From Progne subis subis (lineage: Eukaryota; Chordata; Aves; Passeriformes; Hirundinidae): a stretch of 64,000 nt of DNA. Positions 46,865 to 57,982 of this stretch are shown here, piece after piece. The stretch is from positions 3,838,322 through 3,902,321 of the forward strand of contig JAKJHU010000065.1 in NCBI GenBank assembly GCA_022316685.1. Direction: 5' to 3'. The notes under the pieces were generated by a model, which had not been told where the DNA came from, searched no databases, and was given only the letters and a program-made list of their open reading frames with translations. Position 1 is the stretch's first letter; every line of letters begins with the position of its first letter. Made by a program: the position numbers and the translations under genes.

Positions 46865-49800
46865 CTGTGGAGAGAGGAGTGTCTGAGGCCCCAGCTGCGG
46901 TGGCACACAGGGTCCCTCCTGCACAGCAGGGCACAGGGCTGGCACGGCTCCCCAGCACGGCCGGAGCTGCTGGCACACCTTGGCCCAGCTGCACGGCTGC
47001 CCCTCGAGGCCCCGGCGAGCAGGGGATGGCTCTGGGCAGGGGCCCTGGCCAGGAGCGGGCCCCAGAGCACCTCTGCCTTGCCAGGCCAAGCTGGTGCCCG
47101 CTCTTTCTCCTCCCCACCTTGCTTTGCCTCTGCCCGCTGCTGCTGGGGCTGCTCTTGGCCAGGCAGCCTCCGTGGGAGCCAGCACTGGCTGCAGCCCCAG
47201 CGGGCTCCCCAGGACGAGGCGCAGTAATTAAAAGCCCAATTAAAGCACTGGGCTGGAGGAGAACCCTCAGCAGAGTTATTTGGACAGCCCCTGACTATCC
47301 ACAACTCCACAGCAGCCTCACTGGGAATGTTCCCTGACTATCAGCAGCCTTTAAAGGAAGCTGTTTGAGGCAGAGATCAGCAAAACACTCACCAATGTCT
47401 CTTCCAGCAAGACCAGATTCCAGCACAGCACATGAGCAGGAAAAGGGCCCAAGCGGCCACAAAGGCCATTATCTTAATCAAGCACTGTGGTCCCCAGCAG
47501 AAAGCTCTTCTCATGTTGTTCCAGGTATTGTCAGCGTGTGCTGTGGTGCCGGATGCATCTGTGGGAGCAATGGGGAGTGTGAGCCCGGGCTGTGCCCCAC
47601 TGCTGAGCTGGCAGCACGGTGGACACGGCCAGGACGTTCTCTGTTTCCCCCAGAGCTGGGCCCTGCAGGCACCTTGCTGCCCCTGGGCACAGACTGTGCC
47701 CCCCAACAAAGCCCAGAGGGCCGTGAGGAGAGCCCGGGGGCAGCGCAGCTCTTTGGGCAGTGGCTCCTTCGAGGGACACTGGGCCAAGGCCATCCCTGAG
47801 CAGCCACTGCCACCCCCGACCCTCCCTGCCCTGGGACAGCTCCGCCAGCCCGAGGGGACGGAGTCAGGCCCTGTCAGGACCCAGCGCAGCCCCTGCCCAG
47901 CCGGGAGCCAGGGCTGGCTCTGGCCTGGGCTCGCGGCAGGGCTCCCGCTCGGGGCTGCTCCTGTGCCTTGGGCCTCTGGGCGCTCAGGGCCAGCTCCGGG
48001 AGCAGCTGCAGCGGGAGGCACCTCGGGCACCAGTCCCGTTTCCCAGGGGCCGTCAGCGAGCTCCGCAGGCCTCGAAGCCGAGGTGCCTCCAGCTTTGGCT
48101 GCTGCTGGGCCCTGCAAGGCTGGGAGCTGGGGGAAGAGCTGCTGCCACACAGCCCCAGAGAGGGCTGAGCCTGGCACAGCAATTACCTCCTGTCACTGTG
48201 TCTGTGCCTGTGTCAGCGCCTGTGTTTGTGTCTGGCATCTCCTTCCTTTCTGCAGCAGAGGCTGCCACCGAGCCATTGCTTCCTCCTTCCTCCTTCTGCA
48301 CAGACTTTTGGTCTGTCACTTTGAGAAAGAAAGAGGCACACCTAGATCAGATGGAACTGTCCCCCATTCAGGGAACTGGCATCTTCAGGAGGTAATGCTT
48401 GTCAAAGTCATGGATAAGGGTCAGGGAAATATCTAGGCATCGGGGCTGAGCCAGGGCCCTGCCCCATCCAAACATCCGCCAGGCCTGAGCAAAATGTCTG
48501 AGGGGATCGTGCAGGGCGAGGGCACACACGGGCACGGCTCTGTCCTGGCACCTGCAGCGATGCCCCCTGGCCGAGCTGTGGGCTCTGAGCTGGCAGCTCT
48601 CCTGGGGAAAAGGCCTTGACCTACCCTCAGCATCTCCCTGAGGCTTCATCCTCAATGTGGGCTGGTAATCCAGATCTCCTTCATGCACAGGCTTGGCTGC
48701 AAAGAAAGGCAGGACAGAAGAGATCCCATGGAGCTCCTGTAGGAGATCCTCAGGCTCCCTGGGGCTGGCAAAGGAGCAGCACAAGGCACAGCCCCGGGGC
48801 ACAGCCCTGGGCCCGGCCCCTTCCCTCTCTGCTCTTCTCCGTGGCTGCACAGAGCACATGGAAAGACACCCTGGCACTGCACACAGCAAGAGCAGTGACA
48901 GCTAAATGCTCCTTCTTCCCACTGACAGCCATCCTGGGGATCACTCAGGGCTCCAGAAGGGAGCAGGGCAAGGTTTCCAGAACCCTTCAGCCTTGAGATC
49001 ATGTTAAGGGAAATGGCATATGGATGAGCTCTTGCCACACTGACAGGGATCATTCTTACAGGAAAGGCACACTGAGAACTTGCCTTCAGCATCCTTCAAG
49101 AGTTTCAAGCTGTCATCCAACAGGGCATGCAGTTTATGCAATCTGTGATCCCAATCTAGAAGGGAACACAGATGAGAACCATTTCCATGTGTGCTGGGAT
49201 CCCCCTCTGCCTTAGGGAACTGGGCACTGCCAGGGGGTCGGGGAAGGCCGTGGGAGGCCGATGTCCATGGAGAGGGCTAAAACTGCCCAGGGGCCTGAGG
49301 AGCTCTGGGCTGGCTCTGCTCACTCTGCACACTCTTTCCTTGTCCTGTGCAACATCCCTGCAGGGGTGGCTGGAGCAGCCCAGGGCCCCTGGGGCTCTCT
49401 CATTTCCACAGAGGAAACCATCATAAAGAACCGAGAAAATCTCCAGCAGGCTGATCCAAATCGTTCCCTCATTTCTCCTGTCCCCCTGGTGGGACAGCTC
49501 CGCCAGCCCGAGGGGATGGAGTCAGGCCCTGTCAGGACCCAGCACAGCCCCTGCCCAGCCGGGAGCCAGGGCTGGCTCTGGCCTGGGCTCGCGGCAGGGC
49601 TCCCGCTCGGGGCTGCTCCTGTGCCTTGGGCCTCTGGGCGCTCAGGGCCAGCTCCGGGAGCAGCTGCAGCGGGAGGCACCTCGGGCACCAGTCCCGTTTC
49701 CCAGGGGCCGTCAGCGAGCTCCGCAGGCCTCGAAGCCGAGGAGCCTCCAGCTTTGGCTGCTGCCGGGCCCTGCAAGGCTGGGAGCTGGGGGAAGAGCTGC

Positions 49801-52800
49801 TGCCACACAGCCCCAGTGAGGGCTGAGCCTGGCACAGCAATTACCTGCTCTGGCTTTGTCTGTGTCTGTGACTGGGTATGTGTCTGGCATCTCCTTCCTT
49901 TCTGCAGCAGAGGCTGCCACCGAGCTGCTGCTTCCTCCGGGGAGTTCCTCCTTCCACACAGACTTTTGGTCCATCACTTTGAGAAAGGAAGAGGCACAGC
50001 TGGATTAGATGGAAACATTTGCCATGGGGGAGTGGGCTTCCACACGAGGCTATGCTTGTCAGAGACATTGATAAGCATCAGGAAAAGGCAGAAACTCTGT
50101 GGGCTGGGCCAGAGCCCTCCCTCGTCCAAAGAGGTGCCCCACTTGGGTTGCTGGGGCACAGGGAAACTGCAGGGGCTCTCAGGGTGTGCATGGCCCATGG
50201 GGCAGTTTGTGCTCCCTGTCAGCTGATACCAAATGCCTTCCTGCAGAGCCTGGGGAGAAGCTGCAGCCAGGCCAGGCTGGGAAACAGCCCTGCAGGGTGG
50301 GAAAGCAGCAGCGGGGCAGCCAGGCTGCCATGGATCCCTTCCCACTGGGCCGGGCCCGGCGTGTCCAGATGTGCAGAGAAAGGCCCCAGCTGCTGAGCCT
50401 CAGGAGAAGGCTCAGGGACATGCACTCACCATGCCCTTTGTGCAGTTCCTCCACGATTTCTTTCATGCTGTTCTTTGCCTCAAGCGATTCCTTCTGTCCT
50501 GTGGCTTTGTTCTTCCCTCTTGGAGGACCTTAGAGGAAAAGAGTTCCATTTGCCAGGAATGAATCCCACAAAGCCAGTGCTCAGCCTGTGGGCTCAGCAG
50601 GGACACACTACTCACCCCTGCCATGGGAGCTGGGCTTGTGTGCAGCAACCAGCAAAGGTGCTGGAGAATTCCTCCCTGCAGCCACATCTGTAACTCAATA
50701 GGCACAGAAGCTTCTGTCACCTCTGCTGATGTGCACGGGCAGCACTGAGGCACAGGAGCGGTGAGGGGATCGTGCAGGGCGAGGGCACACACGGGCACGG
50801 CTCTGTCCTGGCACCTGCAGCGATGTCCCCTGGCCGAGCTGTGGGCTCTGAGCTGGCAGCTCTCCTGGGGAAAAGGCCTTGACCTACCCTCAGCATCTCC
50901 CTGAGGCTCCATCCTGAACGTGGGCTGGTAATCCAGATCACCTTCACGCACAGGCTTGGCTGCAAAGAAAGGCAGGACAGAAGAGATCCCATGGAGCTCC
51001 TGTAGGAGATCCCCAGGCTCCCTGGGGCTGGCAAAGGAGCAGCACAAGACAGAGCCCCGGGGCACAGCCCTGGGCCAGGCCCCTTCCCTCTCTGCTCTTC
51101 TCCGTGGCTGCACAGAGCACACGGAAGGACACCCTGGCACTGCACACGGGAAGAGCAGTGACAGCTCAACGCTCCGTCCTCCCACTGACAGCCAACCTGG
51201 GGATCCCTCAGGGCTCCAGAAGGGAGCAGGGCAAGGTTTCCAGAACCCTTCAGCCTTGAGATCATGTTAAGGGAAATGGCACATGGGTGCCATTAGGACC
51301 TCGTCCTAAACTGAAACTTATAATTCTGTCATAAGACTTGTGTTGCAGACTTGCCTTCAGTCTCTGGCACTGCCTTCAAACCACCATTGGCCATCATTTC
51401 CAGATAATGCATGTCACGATCCCAGTCTAGAAGGGAACACAGATGAGAACCATTTCCACGTGTGCTGGGATCCCCCTCTGCCTTTAGGGAACTGGGCACT
51501 GCCAGGGGGTCGGGGAAGGCCGTGGGAGGCCGATGTCCATGGAGAGGGCCAAAGCTGCCCAGGGGCCTGGGGAGCTCTGGGCTGGCTCTGCTCACTCTGC
51601 ACACTCTTTCCTTGTCCTGTGCAACATCCCTGCAGGGGTGGTTGGAGCAGCCCAGGGCCCCTGGGGCTCTCTCATTTCCACAGAGGAAACCATCATAAAG
51701 CACCGAGAAAATCTCCTGCAGGCTGAGCCAAATCGTTCCCTCATTTCTCCTGTCCCCCTGGTGGGACAGCTCCGCCAGCCCGAGGGGACGGAGTCAGGCC
51801 CTGTCAGGACCCAGCGCAGCCCCTGCCCAGCCGGGAGCCAGGGCTGGCTCTGGCCTGGGCTCGCGGCAGGGCTCCCGCTCGGGGCTGCTCCTGTGCCTTG
51901 GGCCTCTGGGCGCTCAGGGCCAGCTCCGGGAGCAGCTGCAGCGGGAGGCACCTCGGGCACCAGTCCCGTTTCCCAGGGGCCGTCAGCGAGCTCCGCAGGC
52001 CTCGAAGCCGAGGAGCCTCCAGCTTTGGCTGCTGCCGGGCCCTGCAAGGCTGGGAGCTGGGGGAAGAGCTGCTGCCACACATCCCCAGAGAGGGCTGAGC
52101 CTGACACAGCAATTACCTGCTCTGGCTTTGTCTGTGTCTGTGACTGGGTATGTGTCTGGCATCTCCTTCCTTTCTGCAGCAAAGGCTGCCACCGAGCTGC
52201 TGCTTCCTCCGGGGAGTTCCTCCTTCCACACAGACTTTTGGTCCATCACTTTGAGAAAGGAAGAGGCACAGCTGGATTAGATGGAAACATTTGCCATGGG
52301 GGAGTGGGCTTCCACACGAGGCTATGCTTGTCAGAGACATTGATAAGCATCAGGAAAAGGCAGAAACTCTGTGGGCTGGGCCAGAGCCCTCCCTCATCCA
52401 AAGAGGTGCCCCACTTGGGCTGCTGGGACACAGGGAAACTGCAGGGGCTCTCAGGGTGTGCATGGCCCATGGGGCAGTTTGTGCTCCCTGTCAGCTGATG
52501 CCAAATGCCTTCCTGCAGAGCCTGGGGAGAAGCTGCAGCCAGGCCAGGCTGGGAAACAGCCCTGCAGGGTGGGAAAGCAGCAGCGGGGCAGCCAGGCTGC
52601 CATGGATCCCTTCCCACTGGGCCGGGCCCGGCGTGTCCAGATGTGCAGAGAAAGGCCCCAGCTGCTGAGCCTCAGGAGAAGGCTCAGGGACATGCACACA
52701 CCTTGTTGTCTCTGAAGTATTTCCTTCAGCGTTTGCTGCAAGGCTTCAGATGACTCCTGGGGTTTCTTCGGTCCTGTAGTTTTGTATTTCCCTGTCGGAG

Positions 52801-55800
52801 GACCTTAGAGCAAAGAGTTTCCATTTGCCAGAAATAGATCCCAGAAAGCCAGTGCTCAGCCTGTGGGGTCAGCAGGGACACACTACTCACCCCTGCGATG
52901 GGAGCTGGGCTTGTGTGCAATATCCACCAAAGGTGCTGGAGAATTCCTCCCTGCAGCCACATCTGTAACTCAACAGGCACAGAAGCTTCTGTCACCTCTG
53001 CTGATGTGCACGGGCAGCACTGAGGCGCAGGAGCGGTGAGGGGATCGTGCAGGGCGAGGGCACACACGGGCACGGCTCTGTCCTGGCACCTGCAGCGATG
53101 CCCCCTGGCCGAGCTGTGGGCTCTGAGCTGGCAGCTCTCCTGGGGAAAAGGCCTTGACCTACCCTCAGCATCTCCCAGTGGTTCTGTCTTGGACGTGGGC
53201 TGGGAAGCCAGATCACCTTCACGCACAGGCTTGGCTGCAAAGAAAGGCAGGACAGAAGAGATCCCATGGAGCTCCTGTAGGAGATCCTCAGGCTCCCTGG
53301 GGCTGGCAAAGGAGCAGCACAAGGCACAGCCCCGGGGCACAGCCCTGGGCCAGGCCCCTTCCCTCTCTGCTCTTCTCCGTGGCTGCACAGAGCACACGGA
53401 AGGACACCCTGGCACTGCACACGGGAAGAGCAGTGACAGCTCAATGCTCCTTCCTCCCACTGACAGCCATCCTGGGGATCCCTCAGGGCTCCAGAAGGGA
53501 GCAGGGCAAGGTTTCCAGAACCCTTCAGCCTTGAGATCATGTTAAGGGAAATGGCACATGGGTGAGCTCTTGCCACACTGACAGGGATCATTCTGTCAGG
53601 AAAGGCACTCTGAGAACTTGCCTTTAGCATCCTCCAAGAGTTTAATGATGCGATTCACCATGGTATCCAGAAAATGCAAGCTGCGATCCCAGTCTAGAAG
53701 GGAGCACAGATGAGAACCATTTCCATGTGTGCTGGGATCCCCCTCTGCCTTAGGGAACTGGGCACTGCCAGGGGGTCGGGGAAGGCCGTGGGAGGCCGAT
53801 GTCCATGGAGAGGGCCAAAGCTGCCCAGGGGCCTGGGGAGCTCTGGGCTGGCTCTGCTCACTCTCCACACTCTTTCCTTGCCCTGTGCAACATCCCTGCA
53901 GGGGTGGTTGGAGCAGCCCAGGACCCCTAGGGATCTCTCAGTAGTACACAGGGTACCCTCCTTGAAGCCCAGGGGGAAACTGCAGCAGGCAGTGCCACAA
54001 CCATCCTTGCTTCCCTTCTAACCTCCCTGTCTCTCTGCATGCCCCTTTCCCTTGGGACAGCTTCCCCAGCCCAAGGGAACACAGCCAGGCGCTCTCAGGA
54101 CACTCTGGAGCCCTGCTCTGCCCCACTGCACTTTTCCTACCATGGGCACCCCTTGCAGCCCTCCCAGGTTTTGGGCCGTGTCTCCACGGAGGGAGCCTGG
54201 CAGGACTGCTCAGTACCCGAGTGCCCTGAGCCTGCTGGGGATAATTCCTCTGGGCTGTGCCGCTCGTGTCTGGGCTGTGCCCGCACTGCCAAGCTGCAGA
54301 GATGGCAGCTCAAGCCTCAGCAGGGCCCAAGCCCAGAGGCAAAGCAATTACCTCCAGTGACTGTGCCTGGCATGGCTTCCCTTCCTGCAGCAGAGGCTGC
54401 CATTGTGCCCCTGCTTCCGCTGGAAAACTCGGTTGTCACCCCAGTTTCTTCTTTCATTTCTGGAGAAAGAGAGACTTGGATCAGATGGAACCATCAAACA
54501 CATTTATAAAGACCAAGAAAACACCTAGATTCTTGGGTAGACCAGAGTCCTCCCTCATCCAAAGAGGTGCCCCACTTGGGCTGCTGGGGTACAGGGAAAG
54601 TGCAGGGGCTCTCAGGGTGGGCATGGCCCGTGGGGCAGTTTGGGCTCCCTGTCAGCTGATGCCAAATGCCTTCCTGCAGAGCCTGGGGAGAAGCTGCAGC
54701 CAGGCCAGGCTGGGAAACAGCTCTGCAGGGTGGGAAAGCAGCAGCGGGGCAGCCAGGCTGCCATGGATCCCTTCCCGCTGGGCCGGGCCCGGTGTGTCCA
54801 GATGTGCAGAGAAAGGCCCCAGCTGCTGAGCCTCAGGAGAAGGCTCAGGGACATGCACACACCTTGTTGTCTCTGAAGTATTTCCTTCAGTGTTTGCCGA
54901 ATGGGTTCAAATGTCTCCTGTGGTTTCTTTGGTCTTGTAGTTCTGTATTTCCCTGTCGGAGGACCTTAGAGGAAAACAGTTCCATTTGCCAGGAATGGAT
55001 CCCAGAAAGCCAGTGCTCAGCCTGTGGGGTCAGCAGGGACACACTACTCACCCCTGCGATGGGAGCTGGGCTTGTGTGCAATATCCACCAAAGTTGCTGG
55101 AGAATTCCTCCCTGCAGCCACATCTGTAACTCAACAGGCACAGAAGCTTCTGTCACCTCTGCTGATGTGCACGGGCAGCACTGAGGCGCAGGAGCAGTGA
55201 GGGGATCGTGCAGGGCGAGGGCACACACGGGCACGGCTCTGTCCTGGCACCTGCAGCGATGGCCCCCTGGCCGAGCTGTGGGCTCTGAGCTGGCAGCTCT
55301 CCTGGGGAAAAGGCCTTGACCTACCCTCAGCATCTCCCTGAGGCTCCATCCTGAACGTGGGCTGGTAATCCAGATCACCTTCACGCACAGGCTTGGCTGC
55401 AAAGAAAGGCAGGACAGAAGAGATCCCATGGAGCTCCTGTAGGAGATCCTTAGGCTCCCTGGGGCTGGCAAAGGAGCAGCACAAGGCACAGCCCCGGGGC
55501 ACAGCCCTGGGCCCGGCCCCTTCCCTCTCTGCTCTTCTCCGTGGCTGCACAGAGCACACGGAAGGACACCCTGGCACTGCACACGGGAAGAGCAGTGACA
55601 GCTCAATGCTCCTTCCTCCCACTGACAGTCATCCTGGGGATCCCTCAGGGCTCCAGAAGGGAGCAGGGCAAGGTTTCCAGAACCCTTCAGCCTTGAGATC
55701 ATGTTAAGGGAAATGGCACATGGGTGAGCTCTTGCCACACTGACAGGGATCATTCTGTCAGGAAAGGCACTCTGAGAACTTGCCTTTAGCATCCTCCAAG

Positions 55801-56306
55801 AGTTTAATGATGCGATTCACCATGGTATCCAGAAAATGCAAGCTGCGATCCCAGTCTAGAAGGGAGCACAGATGAGAACCATTTCCATGTGTGCTGGGAT
55901 CCCTCTCTGCCTTTAGGGAACTGGGCACTGCCAGGGGGTCGGGGAAGGCCGTGGGAGGCCGATGTCCATGGACAGGGCCAAAGCTGCCCAGGGGCCTGGG
56001 GAGCTCTGGGCTGCCTCTCTCACTCTCCACATTCTTTCCTTGCCCTGTGCAACATCCCGCAGGGGTGGCTGGAGCAGCCCAGGGCCTCTGGGGCTCTCTC
56101 ATTTCCACAGAGGAAACCCTCCCTAAAGCCCTGGGCAAAACCATCCCCAAGGCTTCCCGGGGAGAAGGGAGCGCTGTCCCGGGAAAGGGGATCCCGGCTG
56201 CTGGCTCACCTGCTCCCTGCGCTCGCCATGGAGCAGCCTGGGCAGTCCTGGCAGGCAGGGCCACAGCCAGGAGGAGCAGGAGGATCAGGCGCAGAGCAAG
56301 GGCCAT
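46654..56306 (-). CDS. Array copy 3: four-cassette type I membrane protein (21 exons)
   Basis: Unrecognised. Exons in order: signal 56210-56306; D 55784-55855, K 55325-55396, V 55052-55123, P 54863-54964, M 54352-54459; D 53622-53693, K 53163-53234, V 52891-52962, P 52702-52803, M 52117-52248; D 51355-51426, K 50888-50959, V 50616-50687, P 50430-50528, M 49845-49976; D 49084-49155, K 48625-48696, M 48187-48318; transmembrane 47393-47558; tail 46654-46864. The total is 2,073 bp, exactly 690 codons plus TAG, with no internal stop across 21 exons, which strongly supports the model. The ectodomain (about residues 25-590) contains no cysteine and is rich in Lys, Glu, Ser, Pro and Gln. The span is at about 595-614. 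All four D exons use a GC donor. Function unknown. Confidence 0.78.
47393..47558 (-). CDS. Copy 3 transmembrane exon
   Basis: Encodes TWNNMRRAFCWGPQCLIK, the span IMAFVAAWALFLLMCCAGIW and SCWKRH. Phase 1 in, phase 2 out (TG|GTGAGT). Confidence 0.82.
48187..49155 (-). CDS. Copy 3 cassette 4 (D-K-M; V and P missing)
   Basis: D DWDHRLHKLHALLDDS; K AKPVHEGDLDYQPTL; M VTDQKSVQKEEGGSNG ending in NTGADTGTDTVTG. The K-M intron is only 306 bp and holds no V or P remnant that I can see. Phase 1 joins keep the frame. Confidence 0.74.
49845..51426 (-). CDS. Copy 3 cassette 3 (D-K-V-P-M)
   Basis: D DWDRDMHYLEMMANGG; K AKPVREGDLDYQPTF; V DVAAGRNSPAPLLVAAHKPS; P GPPRGKNKATGQKESLEAK ending MKEIVEELHKGHG; M as in cassette 2 with one visible change (AAF to AAS). 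Confidence 0.75.
52117..53693 (-). CDS. Copy 3 cassette 2 (D-K-V-P-M)
   Basis: The D exon encodes the same 24 residues as cassette 1. K reads AKPVREGDLASQPTSKTEP, V DVAAGRNSPAPLVDIAHKP, P GPPTGKYKTTGPKKPQESS and M VMDQKSVWKEELPGGSSSS. Confidence 0.75.
54352..55855 (-). CDS. Copy 3 cassette 1 (D-K-V-P-M)
   Basis: D DWDRSLHFLDTMVNRI; K AKPVREGDLDYQPTF; V DVAAGRNSPATLVDI; P GPPTGKYRTTRPKKPQ ending LKEILQRQQG; M EMKEETGVTTEFSSG ending PGTVTG. This M exon (108 bp) is of the copy 2 cassette-1 type, shorter than the 132-bp M exons below. Confidence 0.75.
56210..56306 (-). CDS. Copy 3 signal-peptide exon
   Basis: Same leader as copies 1 and 2; start in GCACCATGG. An in-frame ATG 66 bp upstream has no such context and would bury the leader, so the inner ATG is chosen. 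Confidence 0.85.
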
Positions 56307-56477
56307 GGTGCCTCGCTCTGTGTCAGTCCTGCTGCTCTTGCTGCAACCACTCTCTTCACAACACTGTTCCAAACGTCAGCACCGCTGCTGCCGCCGCCGA
56401 TGCTGCCGCTGCAGTTGTGGTCAAGGACCAACTGCTGGGTCGTTGTGGTGCTGTGCAGCCACGGGGCTCTGGGACCT

Positions 56478-56545
56478 CTGTGACCTCAGAGCCTGCTGTG
56501 ACCTCAGAGCCTGCTGTGACCTCAGAGCCCTGCTGTGACCTCATG
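56478..56545 (-). promoter_or_regulatory. Array of AGGTCA-containing units upstream of copy 3
   Basis: Four 18-19-bp units with TGAGGTCA, about 170-240 bp upstream of the ATG. The G/C-rich sequence between the array and the ATG (GCN-repeat rich) is shared with copies 1 and 2 and lacks an obvious TATA box. Confidence 0.5.
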
Positions 56546-56970
56546 GCCTTAGCTGTATCCCCAGAGTGTACCCCATCTGTACTAATGGACTGCCTTGTTG
56601 TAAATGTTTGTCTTCATGAAAGGGCCATGGCTGAACAAAACCTTTGTTTTGCCTGCTGACATTGTTGCTCAGGCCGTGCCCCTGGAGATGCTCTTGATGG
56701 CTTGCTCTTTTTGGGGCCCTGCCACTGGAGGAGGTGCAGGCCCATGTGATCCCAGTGAAGGAAATGTGCCCTCAGCCCAGGGACGCTCAGCATGGGCTCC
56801 CCCAGCCCCTCGGGGCCCCGCCCGCTGGTCACAGCAGCCCCTGCCTGGCTCCTGCCTGCCCACACCGTGGGCATCCACGGCTGCTCCCAGACATGGAGCT
56901 CAGCCAGGGCTGGTGCCCTGTGGGCTTTGCTGGGGGTAACACGCGATCACTGGGGTGACAACTCCAGCTC

Positions 56971-56976
56971 TTTATT
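56971..56976 (-). terminator. Poly(A) signal of array copy 4 (distal)
   Basis: CCAATAAAGAGC, same context as the copy 3 signal 11,118 bp away. A proximal AATAAA is at 57487-57492. Confidence 0.6.
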
Positions 56977-57771
56977 GGAACAGAATGCTCGGCCAAGCCT
57001 TGTCCCGGCAGGAGGGCCCCACCTTCGTATTGGGACATAGATCAGGGCCAGCGCCTTCAGCGACACAGGGTGGTGGCAGCATCTGCACAGCAAGAAGCTG
57101 CTAATGCAGCTGTGACAGGGACGTCGGGTATGGAGATGTGAAATGTCTGGTACAGGTGTCCCAGACTGAGGTGTTTGGCCGTATTTGTAAAGATGCAGAG
57201 GGGCATCAGCTGAGAGAGGAGGTGGCCATGGCTGCAGCTGCAGCTGGCACACAGGAACACTTCTGCACAGCAGGAGACTCCCACTGTGCTCAAAGTTTGC
57301 CTCTGAGGACTAAGAGGTGAGCTTGTCAGAAATCCCAGAAAATGTCTGGGGAAAAATTTTACGTGATTTGGTTGTGACTAGGTACAAATCTCCAGTGGGA
57401 AAAGAGCCTCTCCAGTAGGCTGGGTGTCTTAGGGTGTCTTAGTTCTTCCTAGAATAAAGATTACCAATCAAATGCAATTTTAATTTTTTATTTTAGAAAT
57501 GTAAAAATCGCCTAAGTCATCTAGAACACTAAAACTACTTTGAAAAACATGTAACTATTGTGAGAAAATGAAATAAATATTTGGGGAATTCTTTCTATGA
57601 AAAATATTCTGAAATGTAGGGAAGCAAAAAACGAACAAAGTAGCAGGTCTCAGGAGCTGGCTGCAGCCTGCCCAGCCCTGAATGTGCCCAAACAAGGAGC
57701 TCTGCCAGTGCTGGTGGTACCACACAGGCACCAGAGCTGAAGCCAAAAGGTGTTGCTGACACCCATCCTGT

Positions 57772-57982
57772 CTAGGAGGGGCTGACCTTCACTCCTGGCC
57801 CGACACTCTCGTCACAAACTTCAGGGAGCCAGGGTCCTGTTCTGGTTGGTGGCTGCACCTCCACAGCAACAAACTGGAAGGTCAGCTGTGGCAGGGATAT
57901 TGAAAACTGGCTTGAGGCTCCACAATGACAGGACTCTCGAGCTGAAGCCCTTGGCTGGTTGTGTGGAGCTGCAGCAGGGGCA
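57772..57982 (-). CDS. Copy 4 cytoplasmic-tail exon
   Basis: Same tail and TAG as copy 3. Confidence 0.74.

Larger units (their letters stand above)
48187..55855. repeat. Internal cassette repeats of about 2.16-2.27 kb in copy 3
   Basis: D exon starts are at 55855, 53693, 51426 and 49155, giving spacings of 2,162, 2,267 and 2,271 bp. Introns repeat along with exons, including a G/C-rich block of roughly 350 bp after most M exons (for example 49,490-49,840 and 51,760-52,110). This block also lies after the M exons of copies 1 and 4. Confidence 0.85.

Noticed and set aside
55758..56372. 204-codon - strand open frame starting upstream of the copy 3 leader
   Set aside because: The upstream ATG lacks the strong Kozak context and would place the leader internally; the frame then runs through an intron.
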